DNA of 64,000 nucleotides from Prevotella sp. P6B1 (GCF_000702825.1 NZ_JNKF01000010.1:310001-374000); one strand, 5' to 3'. Numbered from the stretch's first letter, positions 1-8,989 are shown. Made by a program: numbers and translations. Notes: a model not told the origin generated them from the letters alone.

Positions 1-725
1 TCCATTGGCTCAGCAACAGTTGGCGCGACGAACTCAACATGATGGCATTAGGTGTATTTGGCGGATCGCTCTACTTCCTGACCGAGAATAGCGCCATGAA
101 CTACACCACAACCACCAATACCAGCATCATCGTGAGTCTGTGCCCGCTGTTTGCATCTGCCATTATCGGCGGTTTCTATAAAACCGAGCGCCTTAATCGC
201 TGGCAATCTTTTGGCACCGTTATGGCAGCATTGGGTGTTATCATGGTGGTGATGAACGGTCATTTTGTGCTCCACCTCTCGCCTTTGGGCGATATGCTGG
301 CCCTTGGTGCCTGCATGAGCTGGGCGTTCTACAGCTTGCTGATTATCCCCGTCAGCAAACGTTACACCACGGTGTTCATTACCCGCAAGGTGTTCTTTTA
401 CGGTCTGCTGTCCATGATACCATATATCATCCTGCATCCCGACCTCAACATCCAGGTGATCATCAACAAGCCCCTGTTGTTAGGCAATCTGCTGTTCTTA
501 GGTTGTGTAGCCTCCATGCTCTGTTACGTGGCATGGAACTGGGCACTTAAGCGTTTAGGCGCTGTGGTGGCCACCAACTACGTGTATCTTAATCCCGTTA
601 CCACCATCGTGTTTGCCTGGATGGTTCTTAACGAGCAAATCACCACCTGGTTCATCATCGGCACCGCACTTATTCTGTACGGCATGTATCTGGTAAACAC
701 CAAGCGCCCCAAGCTATCGGCTTAG
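1..725 (+). CDS. EamA/DMT-family membrane transporter (5' end outside window)
   Basis: The reading frame is open from the left edge of the window, so the true start lies upstream and only about the last 240 residues are visible. The protein is a run of hydrophobic helices with the two-repeat layout of the drug/metabolite transporter superfamily; the second EamA repeat begins near SPLGDMLALGACMSWAFYSL and ends with a helix and a short basic tail (TKRPKLSA). Members export or import small metabolites across the inner membrane, but the substrate cannot be told from sequence. The 3' end overlaps the convergent peroxiredoxin gene by 12 bp, so the two units share their stop region and no terminator hairpin is seen between them. 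Confidence 0.85.
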   Translation, partial: HWLSNSWRDELNMMALGVFGGSLYFLTENSAMNYTTTTNTSIIVSLCPLFASAIIGGFYKTERLNRWQSFGTVMAALGVIMVVMNGHFVLHLSPLGDMLALGACMSWAFYSLLIIPVSKRYTTVFITRKVFFYGLLSMIPYIILHPDLNIQVIINKPLLLGNLLFLGCVASMLCYVAWNWALKRLGAVVATNYVYLNPVTTIVFAWMVLNEQITTWFIIGTALILYGMYLVNTKRPKLSA

Positions 726-1166
726 TATCTGCTCAGCGTGCTCCTTGGTTTTCACCTGCTTGCCGGCAAATATCTGCTCTATCACGCCCTCCTCGTTGAT
801 AATAAAGGTGGTGCGTATGGTACCCTCGGTTTTCTTGCCGTACATCACCTTCTCGCCCCAGGCACCCATCGCCTGTAGCAGTTCCTTATTCACATCCGCT
901 ATCAGCGGGAAAGGCAGTTCGTGCTTCTCCTTGAATTTTACGTGCGATGCAGCCGAGTCCTTACTCACGCCCACCACCTCGTAGCCAGCCCCTTGCAGCT
1001 CGTTGTAATGGTCGCGCAGACTGCAAGCCTCAGCCGTACAGCCGCTGGTATTATCCTTCGGATAGAAATACAGCACCAACTTTCGTCCACGATAATCACT
1101 CAAACGGATATCCCGTCCCTGTTCATCCTTGCCCAGAATCTCGGGCGCCTTGTCACCAATGTTCAT
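714..1166 (-). CDS. bcp: Thioredoxin-dependent thiol peroxidase (Bcp/PrxQ type)
   Basis: A 150-residue AhpC/TSA-fold peroxiredoxin. The active-site segment FYPKDNTSGCTAEAC carries the peroxidatic cysteine at residue 43 and a second cysteine at residue 48, the five-residue spacing of atypical two-cysteine BCP enzymes, in which an intramolecular disulfide is recycled by thioredoxin. It reduces hydrogen and organic peroxides in the cytoplasm. The length matches the family. A TAnnTTTG promoter on the minus strand (1193-1200) lies 27 bp upstream of the ATG. It is a single-gene unit running toward the EamA transporter. Confidence 0.93.
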   Translation of the reverse strand: MNIGDKAPEILGKDEQGRDIRLSDYRGRKLVLYFYPKDNTSGCTAEACSLRDHYNELQGAGYEVVGVSKDSAASHVKFKEKHELPFPLIADVNKELLQAMGAWGEKVMYGKKTEGTIRTTFIINEEGVIEQIFAGKQVKTKEHAEQILSR

Positions 1167-1192
1167 AATTATAATGTTTTAGATCGTTGCTG

Positions 1193-1200
1193 CAAAGATA
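1193..1200 (-). promoter_or_regulatory. Bacteroidetes -7 element for bcp
   Basis: The plus strand reads CAAAGATA, which is TATCTTTG on the minus strand, the -7 box used by the Bacteroidetes primary sigma factor. It lies 27 bp before the bcp start codon. Confidence 0.6.
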
Positions 1201-1253
1201 CACAATTTTGTTTGATTGTTGAATAAATTTTTGGTTCTTTAAAATAAAAAGAT

Positions 1254-1261
1254 TATCTTTG
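1254..1261 (+). promoter_or_regulatory. -7 element for the HU-like gene
   Basis: TATCTTTG lies directly before the 21-bp repeat array. Transcription from it would begin at about 1266, which puts the whole array in a roughly 105-nt 5' leader of the HU-like gene. Confidence 0.6.
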
Positions 1262-1274
1262 CAGAAAATTTCAA

Positions 1275-1358
1275 TTGCAAAGTTTGGGATGTACATTGCA
1301 AAGTCTGGAATGCAAGTTGCAAAGTTTGGAATATAGATTTCAAAGTGTGAAACGAAAA
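1275..1358 (+). repeat. Four tandem 21-bp repeats in the leader of the HU-like gene
   Basis: Four head-to-tail copies start at 1275, 1296, 1317 and 1338, each exactly 21 bp after the previous one. The first 14 bases follow the pattern TTGCAAAGTYTGGR with the fourth copy diverged (TTTCAAAGTGTGAA); the last seven bases vary. The period is two helical turns, which suits stacked protein sites. It is also divisible by three, but the frame has no start codon nearby and is not in frame with the gene, so a coding role is unlikely. Confidence 0.85.
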
Positions 1359-1372
1359 AAGTAAAGAATAGT

Positions 1373-2008
1373 ATGGCAAATTACGTAATCAAGGAAATGC
1401 CCGAGGGTATGGGCAACGGCAAAAAAGGAAGAATCTTCCCCAAGATGCAGGTCTATACGGAGTTCGACTACGAAAAGGTGGTAGAACTTATTCACACCAA
1501 CTCGCCAGCTTTCAGCCAGGCGACGATTCGTGGCGTACTCGACACATTAGGAGTTGTCATGAAGAACTATCTTCCAATGGGGCACACGATGAAAATCGAC
1601 AATCTGGGCGTCTTCTCGCTCGCCCTCGAATTTGCCGATGAAAAGGCAGAAACAGGCACCCAGCAGAATGCATCGGAGCCAAAGACTAAGTATCGCCACG
1701 TGAAAGTGAAGGGTGTGAATTTCAAGGTAGACAAGAAGCTGATTAAGGCCATCAACAAGGAGAACTCCTTCGAACGCATCGCCAGCAATCCATCGCCCCG
1801 TTCTCCCTATTCCCTCGAAGAGCGCCAGCAACGCGCCCTGCAGCATATCGACAAGCACGGTTTCATCACCCTCCAGGAATACGCCAACCTCAGCCGCCTC
1901 AGCTACAGCACAGCCTCCAGAGAACTCTCCAGACTTGTTGCCGATCCCAATTCTGGCATCAAAGCCAAAGGCGCCGGCTCGCACAAAGTCTGGGTGAGAA
2001 ATATATAG
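1373..2008 (+). CDS. HU-like DNA-binding protein with C-terminal helix-turn-helix extension
   Basis: A 211-residue protein. Residues 1-125 resemble the Bacteroidetes HU-like domain (HU/IHF fold, often associated with DNABII proteins), including the segment on DNA-arm organisation around VMKNYLPMGHTMKIDNLGVF and a basic stretch FKVDKKLIKAINKE. Residues about 145-211 (LEERQQRALQHIDKHGFITL onward) look like a winged helix with a recognition helix near SYSTASRELSRLV and a basic wing ending KVWVRNI. Plain HU is about 90 residues, so this is a composite DNA-binding protein. It is a single-gene unit with a repeat-rich leader and a strong terminator. Its targets are unknown; the leader repeats are an obvious candidate. 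Confidence 0.75.
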   Translation: MANYVIKEMPEGMGNGKKGRIFPKMQVYTEFDYEKVVELIHTNSPAFSQATIRGVLDTLGVVMKNYLPMGHTMKIDNLGVFSLALEFADEKAETGTQQNASEPKTKYRHVKVKGVNFKVDKKLIKAINKENSFERIASNPSPRSPYSLEERQQRALQHIDKHGFITLQEYANLSRLSYSTASRELSRLVADPNSGIKAKGAGSHKVWVRNI

Positions 2009-2021
2009 AGCTAAAGAAAAG

Positions 2022-2056
2022 AATAGCGCCGCAGAGAAGAAATCTGCGGCGCTATT
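2022..2056. terminator. Intrinsic terminator after the HU-like gene
   Basis: A perfect 14-bp stem (AATAGCGCCGCAGA at 2022-2035 with its complement at 2043-2056) and a 7-nt loop, followed by an A/T-rich run. It lies between two convergent units and could serve both strands. Confidence 0.85.
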
Positions 2057-2113
2057 ACTATATAAGGTGTAATCCTTGAGCAGTTAGCTCGACCTTATCT
2101 CATTAGAGGCACG

Positions 2114-2749
2114 TCAGCCTATATACGTTAATATAACATTGGCAGCCTCCTCCTCGGTTTTGCCATCCATTCTGATAACCAGATCGTAGTTACGGGTGTC
2201 GTAGCGCGAGGTGTGGGCGTTGTTTCGCATATACTCCTCTCGCGTCTCGTCAACCATCTCGATAGCCTTCTTGGCCTCCTTCTCGCTAAGTCCCTGCTTA
2301 GCCATGACACGCTGCACGCGATGCTCCATAGAGGCCTGGATGAGAATGCTGAGATGATTGGGATTCTCGTTCATAGCGAAGAAAGCCGAACGACCAGCGA
2401 TGACACACGACTCCTCGCTTGCAATGTTTTGCAAGATCTCTCTTTCGGCCTTTAACACGGCCTCGGAGGTTATATAGCGATTATTTTCCTCGTCGTAATA
2501 CTCAGCGGAGTTGGCAGCTCCTTCGCCAAGAGCCAGCACACGCTTAATCTCTTCCCACCAGCTTCGGTTGTTACCTTTCAGCTTTTCTATCTCAGTATGC
2601 GTGATGGCGAATTTCTCTTCCAAAGCCTTGGTAAGCACCTTGTCGTAGTATGGCACGCCCAGCTTTTCAGCTAATATGCGCCCAACGGTACGACCGCCGC
2701 TACCCAACTCGCGATTGATAGTGATTACAAATTTCTCGTTTTTTTTCAT
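2114..2749 (-). CDS. Cytidylate kinase-like family protein
   Basis: A 211-residue P-loop NTPase of the cytidylate-kinase-like family common in Bacteroidales (AAA_26 type). The phosphate-binding loop GSGGRTVG sits at residues 16-23 directly after the first strand (KFVITINRE), and an arginine-rich lid region (EHRVQRVMAKQGLSEKEA) follows near residue 145. It probably phosphorylates a nucleoside monophosphate or related small molecule, but the true substrate of these stand-alone proteins is not known; canonical Cmk is a different family member. I chose the ATG at 2749: the frame stays open to 2809, but that stretch holds the frd terminator hairpin and is not protein-like. Confidence 0.8.
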   Translation of the reverse strand: MKKNEKFVITINRELGSGGRTVGRILAEKLGVPYYDKVLTKALEEKFAITHTEIEKLKGNNRSWWEEIKRVLALGEGAANSAEYYDEENNRYITSEAVLKAEREILQNIASEESCVIAGRSAFFAMNENPNHLSILIQASMEHRVQRVMAKQGLSEKEAKKAIEMVDETREEYMRNNAHTSRYDTRNYDLVIRMDGKTEEEAANVILTYIG

Positions 2750-2781
2750 AATATCTATAGTTTTATTCCATAATATAAAAG

Positions 2782-2814
2782 AGGTAGTGGGGATTTCACA
2801 ATCGCCCACTACCT
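2782..2814 (-). terminator. Hairpin between frdB and the kinase-like gene
   Basis: A perfect 10-bp stem (AGGTAGTGGG at 2782-2791, CCCACTACCT at 2805-2814) with a 13-nt loop, followed on the minus strand by a T-rich stretch. It fits a terminator of the frdCAB operon. Confidence 0.7.
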
Positions 2815-2828
2815 AATAATAGAGTATT

Positions 2829-3587
2829 TTAGTCGGCAAGCTTTGCCTTGATCATCTCGCGGTTCAGGCGAGCGATGTTAGCAATGGTCTCGTTCTTAGG
2901 ACAAACAGCCTCGCAGGCGCGGGTGTTAGTACAGTTACCGAAACCAAGCTCGTCCATCTTAGCAATCATGTTCTTCACACGACGGGCAGCCTCTACACGG
3001 CCCTGTGGGAGCAGTGCCAGCTGGCTAACTTTAGATGATACGAACAGCATAGCAGAACCATTCTTACAAGCTGCTACACAAGCGCCACAGCCAATGCAAG
3101 ATGCGCAGTCCATAGCCTCGTCGGCATCCTCCTTAGGAATCAGGATAGCGTTGGCATCCTGAGCCTGACCAGTACGGATAGTGGTGTAACCGCCAGCCTG
3201 GATAATCTTATCGAAGGCGTTACGATCAACCATACAGTCCTTAATTACGGGGAAGGCAGCCGAGCGCCAAGGCTCTACAGTAATTACGTCGCCATCGTTG
3301 AAACGGCGCATGTAGAGCTGACAGGTGGTAGCACCACGCTCGGTGAGTCCGTGAGGAGTTCCGTTGATATAGAGCGAGCACATACCGCAGATACCCTCGC
3401 GGCAGTCGTGATCGAATACGAAGGGCTCCTTGCCTTCGTTGATGAGCTCCTCGTTCAGGATATCGAGCATCTCGAGGAACGAGGTATCATCGGGAATATC
3501 GTGCATCTCGTGGGTGTCGAAATGTCCCTGGTCCTTGGGGCCGTTCTGGCGCCAGAACTTGATTGTGAATGAAATATTTCTTGCCAT
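2829..3587 (-). CDS. frdB: Fumarate reductase/succinate dehydrogenase iron-sulfur subunit
   Basis: A 252-residue electron-transfer subunit linking the flavoprotein to the membrane quinone site. The N-terminal plant-type ferredoxin domain has the [2Fe-2S] motif [10 protein letters not shown] at residues 61-70. The C-terminal domain has two cysteine clusters, [14 protein letters not shown] and [12 protein letters not shown], which provide ligands for the [4Fe-4S] and [3Fe-4S] centres. It is the last gene of frdC-frdA-frdB, 16 bp after frdA. In Bacteroidales this complex mainly runs as menaquinol:fumarate reductase and leads to succinate, although the sequence alone does not fix the direction. 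Confidence 0.96.
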   Translation of the reverse strand: MARNISFTIKFWRQNGPKDQGHFDTHEMHDIPDDTSFLEMLDILNEELINEGKEPFVFDHDCREGICGMCSLYINGTPHGLTERGATTCQLYMRRFNDGDVITVEPWRSAAFPVIKDCMVDRNAFDKIIQAGGYTTIRTGQAQDANAILIPKEDADEAMDCASCIGCGACVAACKNGSAMLFVSSKVSQLALLPQGRVEAARRVKNMIAKMDELGFGNCTNTRACEAVCPKNETIANIARLNREMIKAKLAD

Positions 3588-3603
3588 AATTACAATTCCT
3601 TAC

Positions 3604-5583
3604 TTAGTTCTTATAGTTACGTGTCTGTACCTTGATTGCCTCGTACTCCAGTGGCTCCTTAATGAGCTCAGGCTCGTTGCCCTTGCCTTTGTACTCCCAG
3701 CAGCCTACATAGAAGTAGTTCTCGTCGTCGCGCTTAGCCTCGCCTTCCTCGGTCTGATACTCCTCGCGGAAGTGACCACCGCAAGACTCGTTACGAGAGA
3801 GAGCGTCGAAAGCTACAAGCTGACCCATGGTGAAGAAGTCGCGCAGGTGGATAGCCTTGTCGAGCTCGATGTTCAAGCCCTCCTTGGTGCCAGGAACGAA
3901 CAGGTTAGAGTCGAACTCCTTCTCAAGCTCGTGCATCTTCTTCAGACCTTCCTTCAGGCCCTCAGCGGTGCGACCCATACCTACATACTCCCACATGATG
4001 TGACCCAGCTCCTTGTGGATAGAGTCAACAGAGCGCTTACCCTTGATGTTCAACAGGCGATCCTGCTCGGCATCAACCTTCTTCTCAGCCTCCTCGAACT
4101 CAGGCAGATCGGTAGAAACCTTTGGCCATACAGCCTGATCAGCCAGATAGTTCTGGATAGTGTAAGGCAGAACGAAGTAACCATCGGCCAGACCCTGCAT
4201 CAGAGCCGAAGCACCCAGACGGTTAGCACCGTGGTCAGAGAAGTTACACTCACCAATAGCGAACAGACCAGGAATAGAAGTCTGCAGCTCGTAGTCAACC
4301 CAGATACCACCCATGGTGTAGTGGATAGCAGGATAAATCATCATTGGCTTGTAGTACTTAACGCCGTTGATCTCGTTAGCTACATCGCCAGGGAATACGT
4401 CGGTAATCTCCTCGTACATCTCGAACAGGTTACCATAACGCTGCATAATGATATCGATACCCAAACGGTTGATTGACTCAGAGAAATCGAGGAACACAGC
4501 CAGACCAGTGTTGTTAACACCAAAGCCCTTATCGCAACGCTCCTTAGCTGCACGGCTGGCAACGTCGCGTGGTACGAGGTTTCCGAATGCAGGATAACGG
4601 CGCTCCAGATAGTAGTCGCGATCCTCCTCAGGAATCTCCCAACCCTGCTTGGTTCCTGCCTGAAGAGCCTTAGCATCCTCGAGCTTCTTTGGAACCCAGA
4701 TACGACCATCGTTACGCAGCGACTCTGACATCAGAGTAAGCTTTGACTGCTTGTCGCCGTGAACGGGGATACATGTTGGGTGAATCTGAACGTATGATGG
4801 ATTTGCAAAGTAAGCACCCTTGCGATAGCACTGAACAGCAGCGGTACAGTTACAACCCATAGCGTTGGTAGAGAGGAAGTAAGTGTTACCGTAACCACCA
4901 GTAGCGATAACTACAGCATTAGCTGAGAAACGCTCCAGCTTACCAGTAACCAGGTTCTTAGCGATGATACCACGAGCGCGGCCATCAACGATTACTACAT
5001 CCTCCATCTCGTAACGAGTATAGAGCTTAACCTTACCAGCGTTAACCTGGCAGCTCAGTGAGCTGTAAGCACCAAGCAGCAGCTGCTGACCGGTCTGACC
5101 CTTAGCGTAGAATGTACGGCTTACCTGAGCACCACCGAACGAACGGTTAGCCAGCATACCACCGTACTCACGAGCGAAAGGAACGCCCTGAGCAACGCAC
5201 TGGTCGATAATATTATTTGAAACCTCAGCCAAACGATAAACGTTAGCTTCGCGGGCACGATAGTCGCCACCCTTTACTGTATCATAGAACAAACGGTAGA
5301 TAGAGTCACCATCGTTCTGGTAGCACTTAGCGGCGTTGATACCACCCTGAGCTGCGATAGAGTGAGCACGACGTGGAGAATCCTGAATACACAGGTTGAT
5401 AACATTGAAGCCCATCTCGCCAAGCGAAGCAGCTGCAGAAGCACCAGCCAAACCGGTACCTACTACGATAACATCGAGCTTCAGCTTATTCTTTGGGTTA
5501 ACCAAACGCTGGTGAGCCTTATATTCCTTCCATTTCTCAGGCACTGGTCCTGCGGGAATCTTAGAATCAATTACTTTTGCCAT
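3604..5583 (-). CDS. frdA: Fumarate reductase/succinate dehydrogenase flavoprotein subunit
   Basis: A 659-residue catalytic subunit. The FAD-binding Rossmann motif [17 protein letters not shown] lies near residue 42, and [14 protein letters not shown] holds the histidine that in this family binds FAD covalently. The substrate region includes HPTCIPVHG, the capping domain follows, and [15 protein letters not shown] lies in the C-terminal helical domain. The length is that of the long type-B flavoprotein found in epsilonproteobacteria, Bacteroidetes and Bacillus. It sits between frdC (43 bp upstream) and frdB. It faces the cytoplasm and interconverts fumarate and succinate. Confidence 0.97.
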   Translation of the reverse strand: MAKVIDSKIPAGPVPEKWKEYKAHQRLVNPKNKLKLDVIVVGTGLAGASAAASLGEMGFNVINLCIQDSPRRAHSIAAQGGINAAKCYQNDGDSIYRLFYDTVKGGDYRAREANVYRLAEVSNNIIDQCVAQGVPFAREYGGMLANRSFGGAQVSRTFYAKGQTGQQLLLGAYSSLSCQVNAGKVKLYTRYEMEDVVIVDGRARGIIAKNLVTGKLERFSANAVVIATGGYGNTYFLSTNAMGCNCTAAVQCYRKGAYFANPSYVQIHPTCIPVHGDKQSKLTLMSESLRNDGRIWVPKKLEDAKALQAGTKQGWEIPEEDRDYYLERRYPAFGNLVPRDVASRAAKERCDKGFGVNNTGLAVFLDFSESINRLGIDIIMQRYGNLFEMYEEITDVFPGDVANEINGVKYYKPMMIYPAIHYTMGGIWVDYELQTSIPGLFAIGECNFSDHGANRLGASALMQGLADGYFVLPYTIQNYLADQAVWPKVSTDLPEFEEAEKKVDAEQDRLLNIKGKRSVDSIHKELGHIMWEYVGMGRTAEGLKEGLKKMHELEKEFDSNLFVPGTKEGLNIELDKAIHLRDFFTMGQLVAFDALSRNESCGGHFREEYQTEEGEAKRDDENYFYVGCWEYKGKGNEPELIKEPLEYEAIKVQTRNYKN

Positions 5584-5626
5584 AATCTTTCGTAAAGTTT
5601 AAAAATTAAAAGATTAAAAAATTAAA

Positions 5627-6316
5627 TTAGCAGCAGCCAAGGCTAGGAGCGCAACCAAATGCGAAAGCCAGAACTACTACCAGGAACATAAGCATGAGCA
5701 CAGTAACGTAAATGTTACCAATGCACATCCAGCGCTTGAGCCAGATCTTACCGCTGACACCCAGAGTCTGCATAGCACTCCAGAAACCGTGTGAGAGGTG
5801 GAACCAGATAGCTACAAGCCATACGATGTAGATAACTACGAATACAGGATTTGAGAATGTTTCCTTAATCCAGCCGAAACCATCTGTAGGACTGATGGCA
5901 GGCATAGCGCCTACGAGCTCGGCAAACATCATGTTGTACCAGAAGTTCCACAGGTGGATGAGCAAGCCAACGCAGATGATGAGACCCAGAACGAGCATGT
6001 TCTTTGAAGCCCACTCTACCTTGCCGGCCTTAACCTCTGTAGCTACCTCGTAGCGGCTCTCGCCGCGAGCGGTACGGTTCTGCGCAGTCAGGATGAATGC
6101 GTACACAATGTGAAGAACTGCCAAGGCAGCCAGACCCATGGTTGCTACAACAGCATACCAGTTGGCACCCAGGAATTCGCAAATCATGTTGTAACCCTCT
6201 TCCGAGAATAGCGCTACCATGTTCATGCAACCATGAAAGGTCAGGAACAGAATAAGCGCAATACCCGTAACGGACATTACAACTTTTCTACCAATTGATG
6301 AATTGAATAACCACAT
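5627..6316 (-). CDS. frdC: Fumarate reductase/succinate dehydrogenase cytochrome b subunit
   Basis: A 229-residue membrane anchor with five predicted helices. Histidines spaced through the helices (FLTFHGCMN, LHIVYAF, LIHLWNFWYN, WFHLSHGFW) fit the two b-type hemes of the single-subunit type-B anchor. It carries the menaquinone site and transfers electrons to or from FrdB. It is the first gene of frdCAB, with a minus-strand -7 box (6390-6397) about 75 bp upstream. No separate FrdD is present, as expected for this architecture. Confidence 0.93.
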   Translation of the reverse strand: MWLFNSSIGRKVVMSVTGIALILFLTFHGCMNMVALFSEEGYNMICEFLGANWYAVVATMGLAALAVLHIVYAFILTAQNRTARGESRYEVATEVKAGKVEWASKNMLVLGLIICVGLLIHLWNFWYNMMFAELVGAMPAISPTDGFGWIKETFSNPVFVVIYIVWLVAIWFHLSHGFWSAMQTLGVSGKIWLKRWMCIGNIYVTVLMLMFLVVVLAFAFGCAPSLGCC

Positions 6317-6389
6317 AAGTTGTTGAGTTTTAATGAATTATTGAATGTTATATACTTACTTGTTAGTACGTGCTCACACGATTAGGGGA

Positions 6390-6397
6390 CAAAGATA
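6390..6397 (-). promoter_or_regulatory. -7 element for frdCAB
   Basis: The plus strand reads CAAAGATA, giving TATCTTTG on the minus strand, 74 bp before the frdC ATG. Confidence 0.6.
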
Positions 6398-6480
6398 GCT
6401 AAAAATTGTGAGATGAGCAAGTGTTTTCTTGAAAAAATACGTATTTTTAGTAATTTGTGCTCTTTTCGTGTAGTTTTTCG

Positions 6481-6488
6481 TATCTTTG
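6481..6488 (+). promoter_or_regulatory. -7 element for the ECF sigma gene
   Basis: TATCTTTG lies 37 bp before the sigma-factor ATG at 6526, divergent from the frd promoter about 90 bp away. Confidence 0.6.
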
Positions 6489-6525
6489 CTGCGTCAAATG
6501 GGTGTAAATTCAAGACAGAACGACA

Positions 6526-7005
6526 ATGAATGCATTAGAAAAGCAATTTTCAAAAACCGTAGCTGAACACAAGAGCACCATCTACACTGTGTGTTACATG
6601 TTCTCGCAAGATGCAGACGAGGTAAACGACCTCTTCCAGGAAGTACTAGTGAATCTGTGGAAGGGCTTCGAAAGTTTCGAGCATCGCAGCGACATTAAGA
6701 CGTGGATTTATCGCGTCGCCTTAAATACCTGCATATCCATAGACAGGAAAAAGCGACGTACGGCCACAGCCCGACTAAGCATGGACATAAACTTGTTTGA
6801 AGATCGCGACGAGGACACACGTCAGGTAGACATGCTCCACAAACGTATTTCTAAGTTGCAACCCTTCGATCGTGCCATTGTCCTACTATGGCTTGAAAAC
6901 CTCAGCTATGAGGAAATCGGACAGATAGTAGGTATCAGCACTAAGAATGTCAGCGTCCGCCTGTTTAGAATCAGAGAGCAGTTAAAAAACATGTCAAACA
7001 ATTAA
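6526..7005 (+). CDS. ECF-type RNA polymerase sigma factor
   Basis: A 159-residue sigma-70 family protein. Region 2 covers about residues 10-80 with the core-binding helix DADEVNDLFQEVLVNLWKGF and the promoter-melting segment IKTWIYRVALNTCI. Region 4 covers about residues 100-155 with the -35 recognition helix-turn-helix YEEIGQIVGISTKNVSVRLF. No extracytoplasmic domain is fused. The next gene, 12 bp downstream, encodes a small membrane protein that may act as its partner, a common two-gene arrangement in Bacteroidales. Its regulon cannot be inferred. Confidence 0.93.
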   Translation: MNALEKQFSKTVAEHKSTIYTVCYMFSQDADEVNDLFQEVLVNLWKGFESFEHRSDIKTWIYRVALNTCISIDRKKRRTATARLSMDINLFEDRDEDTRQVDMLHKRISKLQPFDRAIVLLWLENLSYEEIGQIVGISTKNVSVRLFRIREQLKNMSNN

Positions 7006-7017
7006 AAGCACCCCATT

Positions 7018-7608
7018 ATGAACAACGAGAACTTTGAATTAGAAAATATGCGTAAACAAATGAACACGCTAAAGAACAAGTTGGAAAAGCAGGCTATTGT
7101 TAACGACCGTTTCATCCGTCAGTCTATGAACAGGACTGCAGATAAGATCAGCCGCCGTTACCGCCTCGTCATGGCTCTGTGTATAGTGATGATTCCGTAT
7201 ACATACCTGGTGTTTATCTCAAATATGGCTCTTCCACTCACCTTCTGGATTGGCACCAGCATCCTGATGCTCACATGCTTTGGCGCAACAATGTACAACT
7301 GGCTGAATGTCAGAAATCCTCATATGATGAGTAGCAATCTGGTTGAAGTAAGTCAAAAGATGGCCAATGCCAAGAAGTTCGATGTCAATTGGCTCTACTT
7401 TGGCATACCCGCCGCTATCATCTGGTTGGCTTGGTTTACCTGGGAGTTATACCAACAGGACTCAGAGGCTGCACACTATATGATGATTGGCACCATCTGT
7501 GGAGCGGCGCTTGGCACTTTCCTCGGATTCAGCATGCATTCCAAAACCCAGCAACAATACCAGAAGATTATCGACACAATAGAGGAGATCACAGCCGATC
7601 AACAGTAA
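7018..7608 (+). CDS. Membrane protein co-transcribed with the sigma factor (possible anti-sigma factor)
   Basis: A 196-residue protein I do not assign to a named family. The first 45 residues are a charged, coiled-coil-like cytoplasmic stretch (ENMRKQMNTLKNKLEKQ). Four hydrophobic segments follow: around residues 58-75, 78-98, 125-142 and 155-170, ending in a polar tail. A cytoplasmic N-terminal region tied to the membrane and encoded right after an ECF sigma gene suggests a role in holding or modulating that sigma factor, but no known anti-sigma fold is visible. The last 20 bp overlap the convergent gene that follows. Confidence 0.7.
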   Translation: MNNENFELENMRKQMNTLKNKLEKQAIVNDRFIRQSMNRTADKISRRYRLVMALCIVMIPYTYLVFISNMALPLTFWIGTSILMLTCFGATMYNWLNVRNPHMMSSNLVEVSQKMANAKKFDVNWLYFGIPAAIIWLAWFTWELYQQDSEAAHYMMIGTICGAALGTFLGFSMHSKTQQQYQKIIDTIEEITADQQ

Positions 7609-8983
7609 TGATTACCCGACGATAGGCAACAAGATGGAAGGGACCATCGTCGTGCACTTCACAAATAACATGAATAGTATCGCCTAACGCATCTTCAGGA
7701 ATGCATACCGTGGCTATCGACTGCTTAGCGTGGTCGATAGTCACTTTTGTTTTGCCTATCTCAGACTGCTGCCACCACAAGAAAGAAAGGCTATCCCCAT
7801 CAGGGTCACTCGACTTTGAGGCATCAAACCGTACTTTTTCTCCAGCTTTCGCATGAATCACAATTGGCGTTGAGCCTTTGCTATGATTCACTACAACTTG
7901 TGGATTATGATTGCCTTGACCTCTATCTGCCCACTGCATACGAGCCATAAAATCGTTGATTTCATCGGGATAGAAACGTTTTTTATAATCAACGGATATA
8001 CTACGGACAGGCTCTTGCCAACTGGTCCAGGCTATCGTAAGCGAATCAGCACAAAGACCTCGCACATGATAGCCAGCCCAACCAGCCTGATGCGGGTCTT
8101 CCGGATCAGATAGTCCATGAGGCATAACATAAAGGAAACTTGGGGTATCGCCTTCTACACCCCATTTGTACGTAGGATATTCGCTACCAAGTGCGCCTTT
8201 CTGCTGAATATGCTCTTTGTGCAACTGCCAGTTGCGCTTGCCAAGTTCGCATTGTTCCTGCCAAGTGCCTTCGTCCCAAACAAACTGCAGATCATCCTTG
8301 AATTCCTGTCTGAGCCACATATGGGAGCTATAAGCACGATTCATCCTCATGCTATACTGCATATCCTGGTCGGTAATGGTATAGATGCGGAACTTACGTA
8401 CGAACCGCTTCAGGTCTTCCCGACTTCGAGTTTGTTTCACTCGCCAGATGGCTTGAGCCAGCGTGTTAGCGCCACCCCAGGCAGCTACATAGATGGGGCG
8501 TGGGTCATCTTCATCTGCCAAGCGGATCAGGAGCTCGCTTCCTGGTGAGTCATTCCCCTCGCCAATCACCCCGATACCCCCTCGTTCGCTACCCATTACA
8601 GCACGGTTTCTCAGATAGTCGGCACTGGGCCAATAGCCGATGGATTGACGCTTTTCTTCCTTTTCAATAGACAAGAACGCCTTCTGATTAGAACGTTTCA
8701 TCAACTTTGGCACATCCTTACTATAGGCATCGATGACGCGTTGCAGGTATTGAGCCCACTCCTTGGGATAAGGATCACAGTTCCATCCCACCGAGGTTAT
8801 CAACGCCTCGATTTCAAAAAGATCGGCATAGGACATCAACCTAACCATCGATTCCATATCGTCAGGTTCCACATCTGCCGGAGCAATGTCTGTACATACC
8901 ACCAATCGTGGCTTCAGGTTCTTTTCTGCTGCCCATCCAGCCACCCAGCAAAAAAGCAGCAATACCAACAGGCTCTTCCTCAT
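7589..8983 (-). CDS. Secreted nucleoside-hydrolase-like protein (DUF1593/Sde182 type)
   Basis: A 464-residue protein with a signal peptide (MRKSLLVLLLFCWVAGWAAE). The N-terminal domain starts RLVVCTDIAPADVEPDDMES, the acidic metal-binding strand of the nucleoside-hydrolase-like fold seen in DUF1593/Sde182 proteins. It continues through about residue 300 (AWGGANTLAQAIWRVKQ). The C-terminal 90 residues form a beta-rich domain with VRFDASKSSDPDGDSLSFLW, which resembles PKD or cadherin-like repeats. Related proteins occur in polysaccharide-degrading bacteria, and the original member was linked to cellulose binding. Here it is probably a periplasmic or surface hydrolase with unknown substrate. It lies 6 bp downstream of the LUD gene on the same strand. 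Confidence 0.82.
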   Translation of the reverse strand: MRKSLLVLLLFCWVAGWAAEKNLKPRLVVCTDIAPADVEPDDMESMVRLMSYADLFEIEALITSVGWNCDPYPKEWAQYLQRVIDAYSKDVPKLMKRSNQKAFLSIEKEEKRQSIGYWPSADYLRNRAVMGSERGGIGVIGEGNDSPGSELLIRLADEDDPRPIYVAAWGGANTLAQAIWRVKQTRSREDLKRFVRKFRIYTITDQDMQYSMRMNRAYSSHMWLRQEFKDDLQFVWDEGTWQEQCELGKRNWQLHKEHIQQKGALGSEYPTYKWGVEGDTPSFLYVMPHGLSDPEDPHQAGWAGYHVRGLCADSLTIAWTSWQEPVRSISVDYKKRFYPDEINDFMARMQWADRGQGNHNPQVVVNHSKGSTPIVIHAKAGEKVRFDASKSSDPDGDSLSFLWWQQSEIGKTKVTIDHAKQSIATVCIPEDALGDTIHVICEVHDDGPFHLVAYRRVIITVDRL

Positions 8984-8989
8984 GTGTAT

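Noticed and set aside
1275..1358. The 21-bp repeats as a CRISPR array or a leader peptide
   Set aside because: Repeat units are too short and directly adjacent without spacers; the reading frame has no start codon and is out of frame with the gene.
2750..2809. Upstream 20 codons of the cytidylate-kinase-like gene
   Set aside because: They contain the frd terminator hairpin; the ATG at 2749 directly precedes the first strand and P-loop.
3430..4476. A 348-codon open frame on the plus strand opposite frdA
   Set aside because: It is the antisense of a well-supported flavoprotein gene, has a non-protein-like composition and no promoter of its own.
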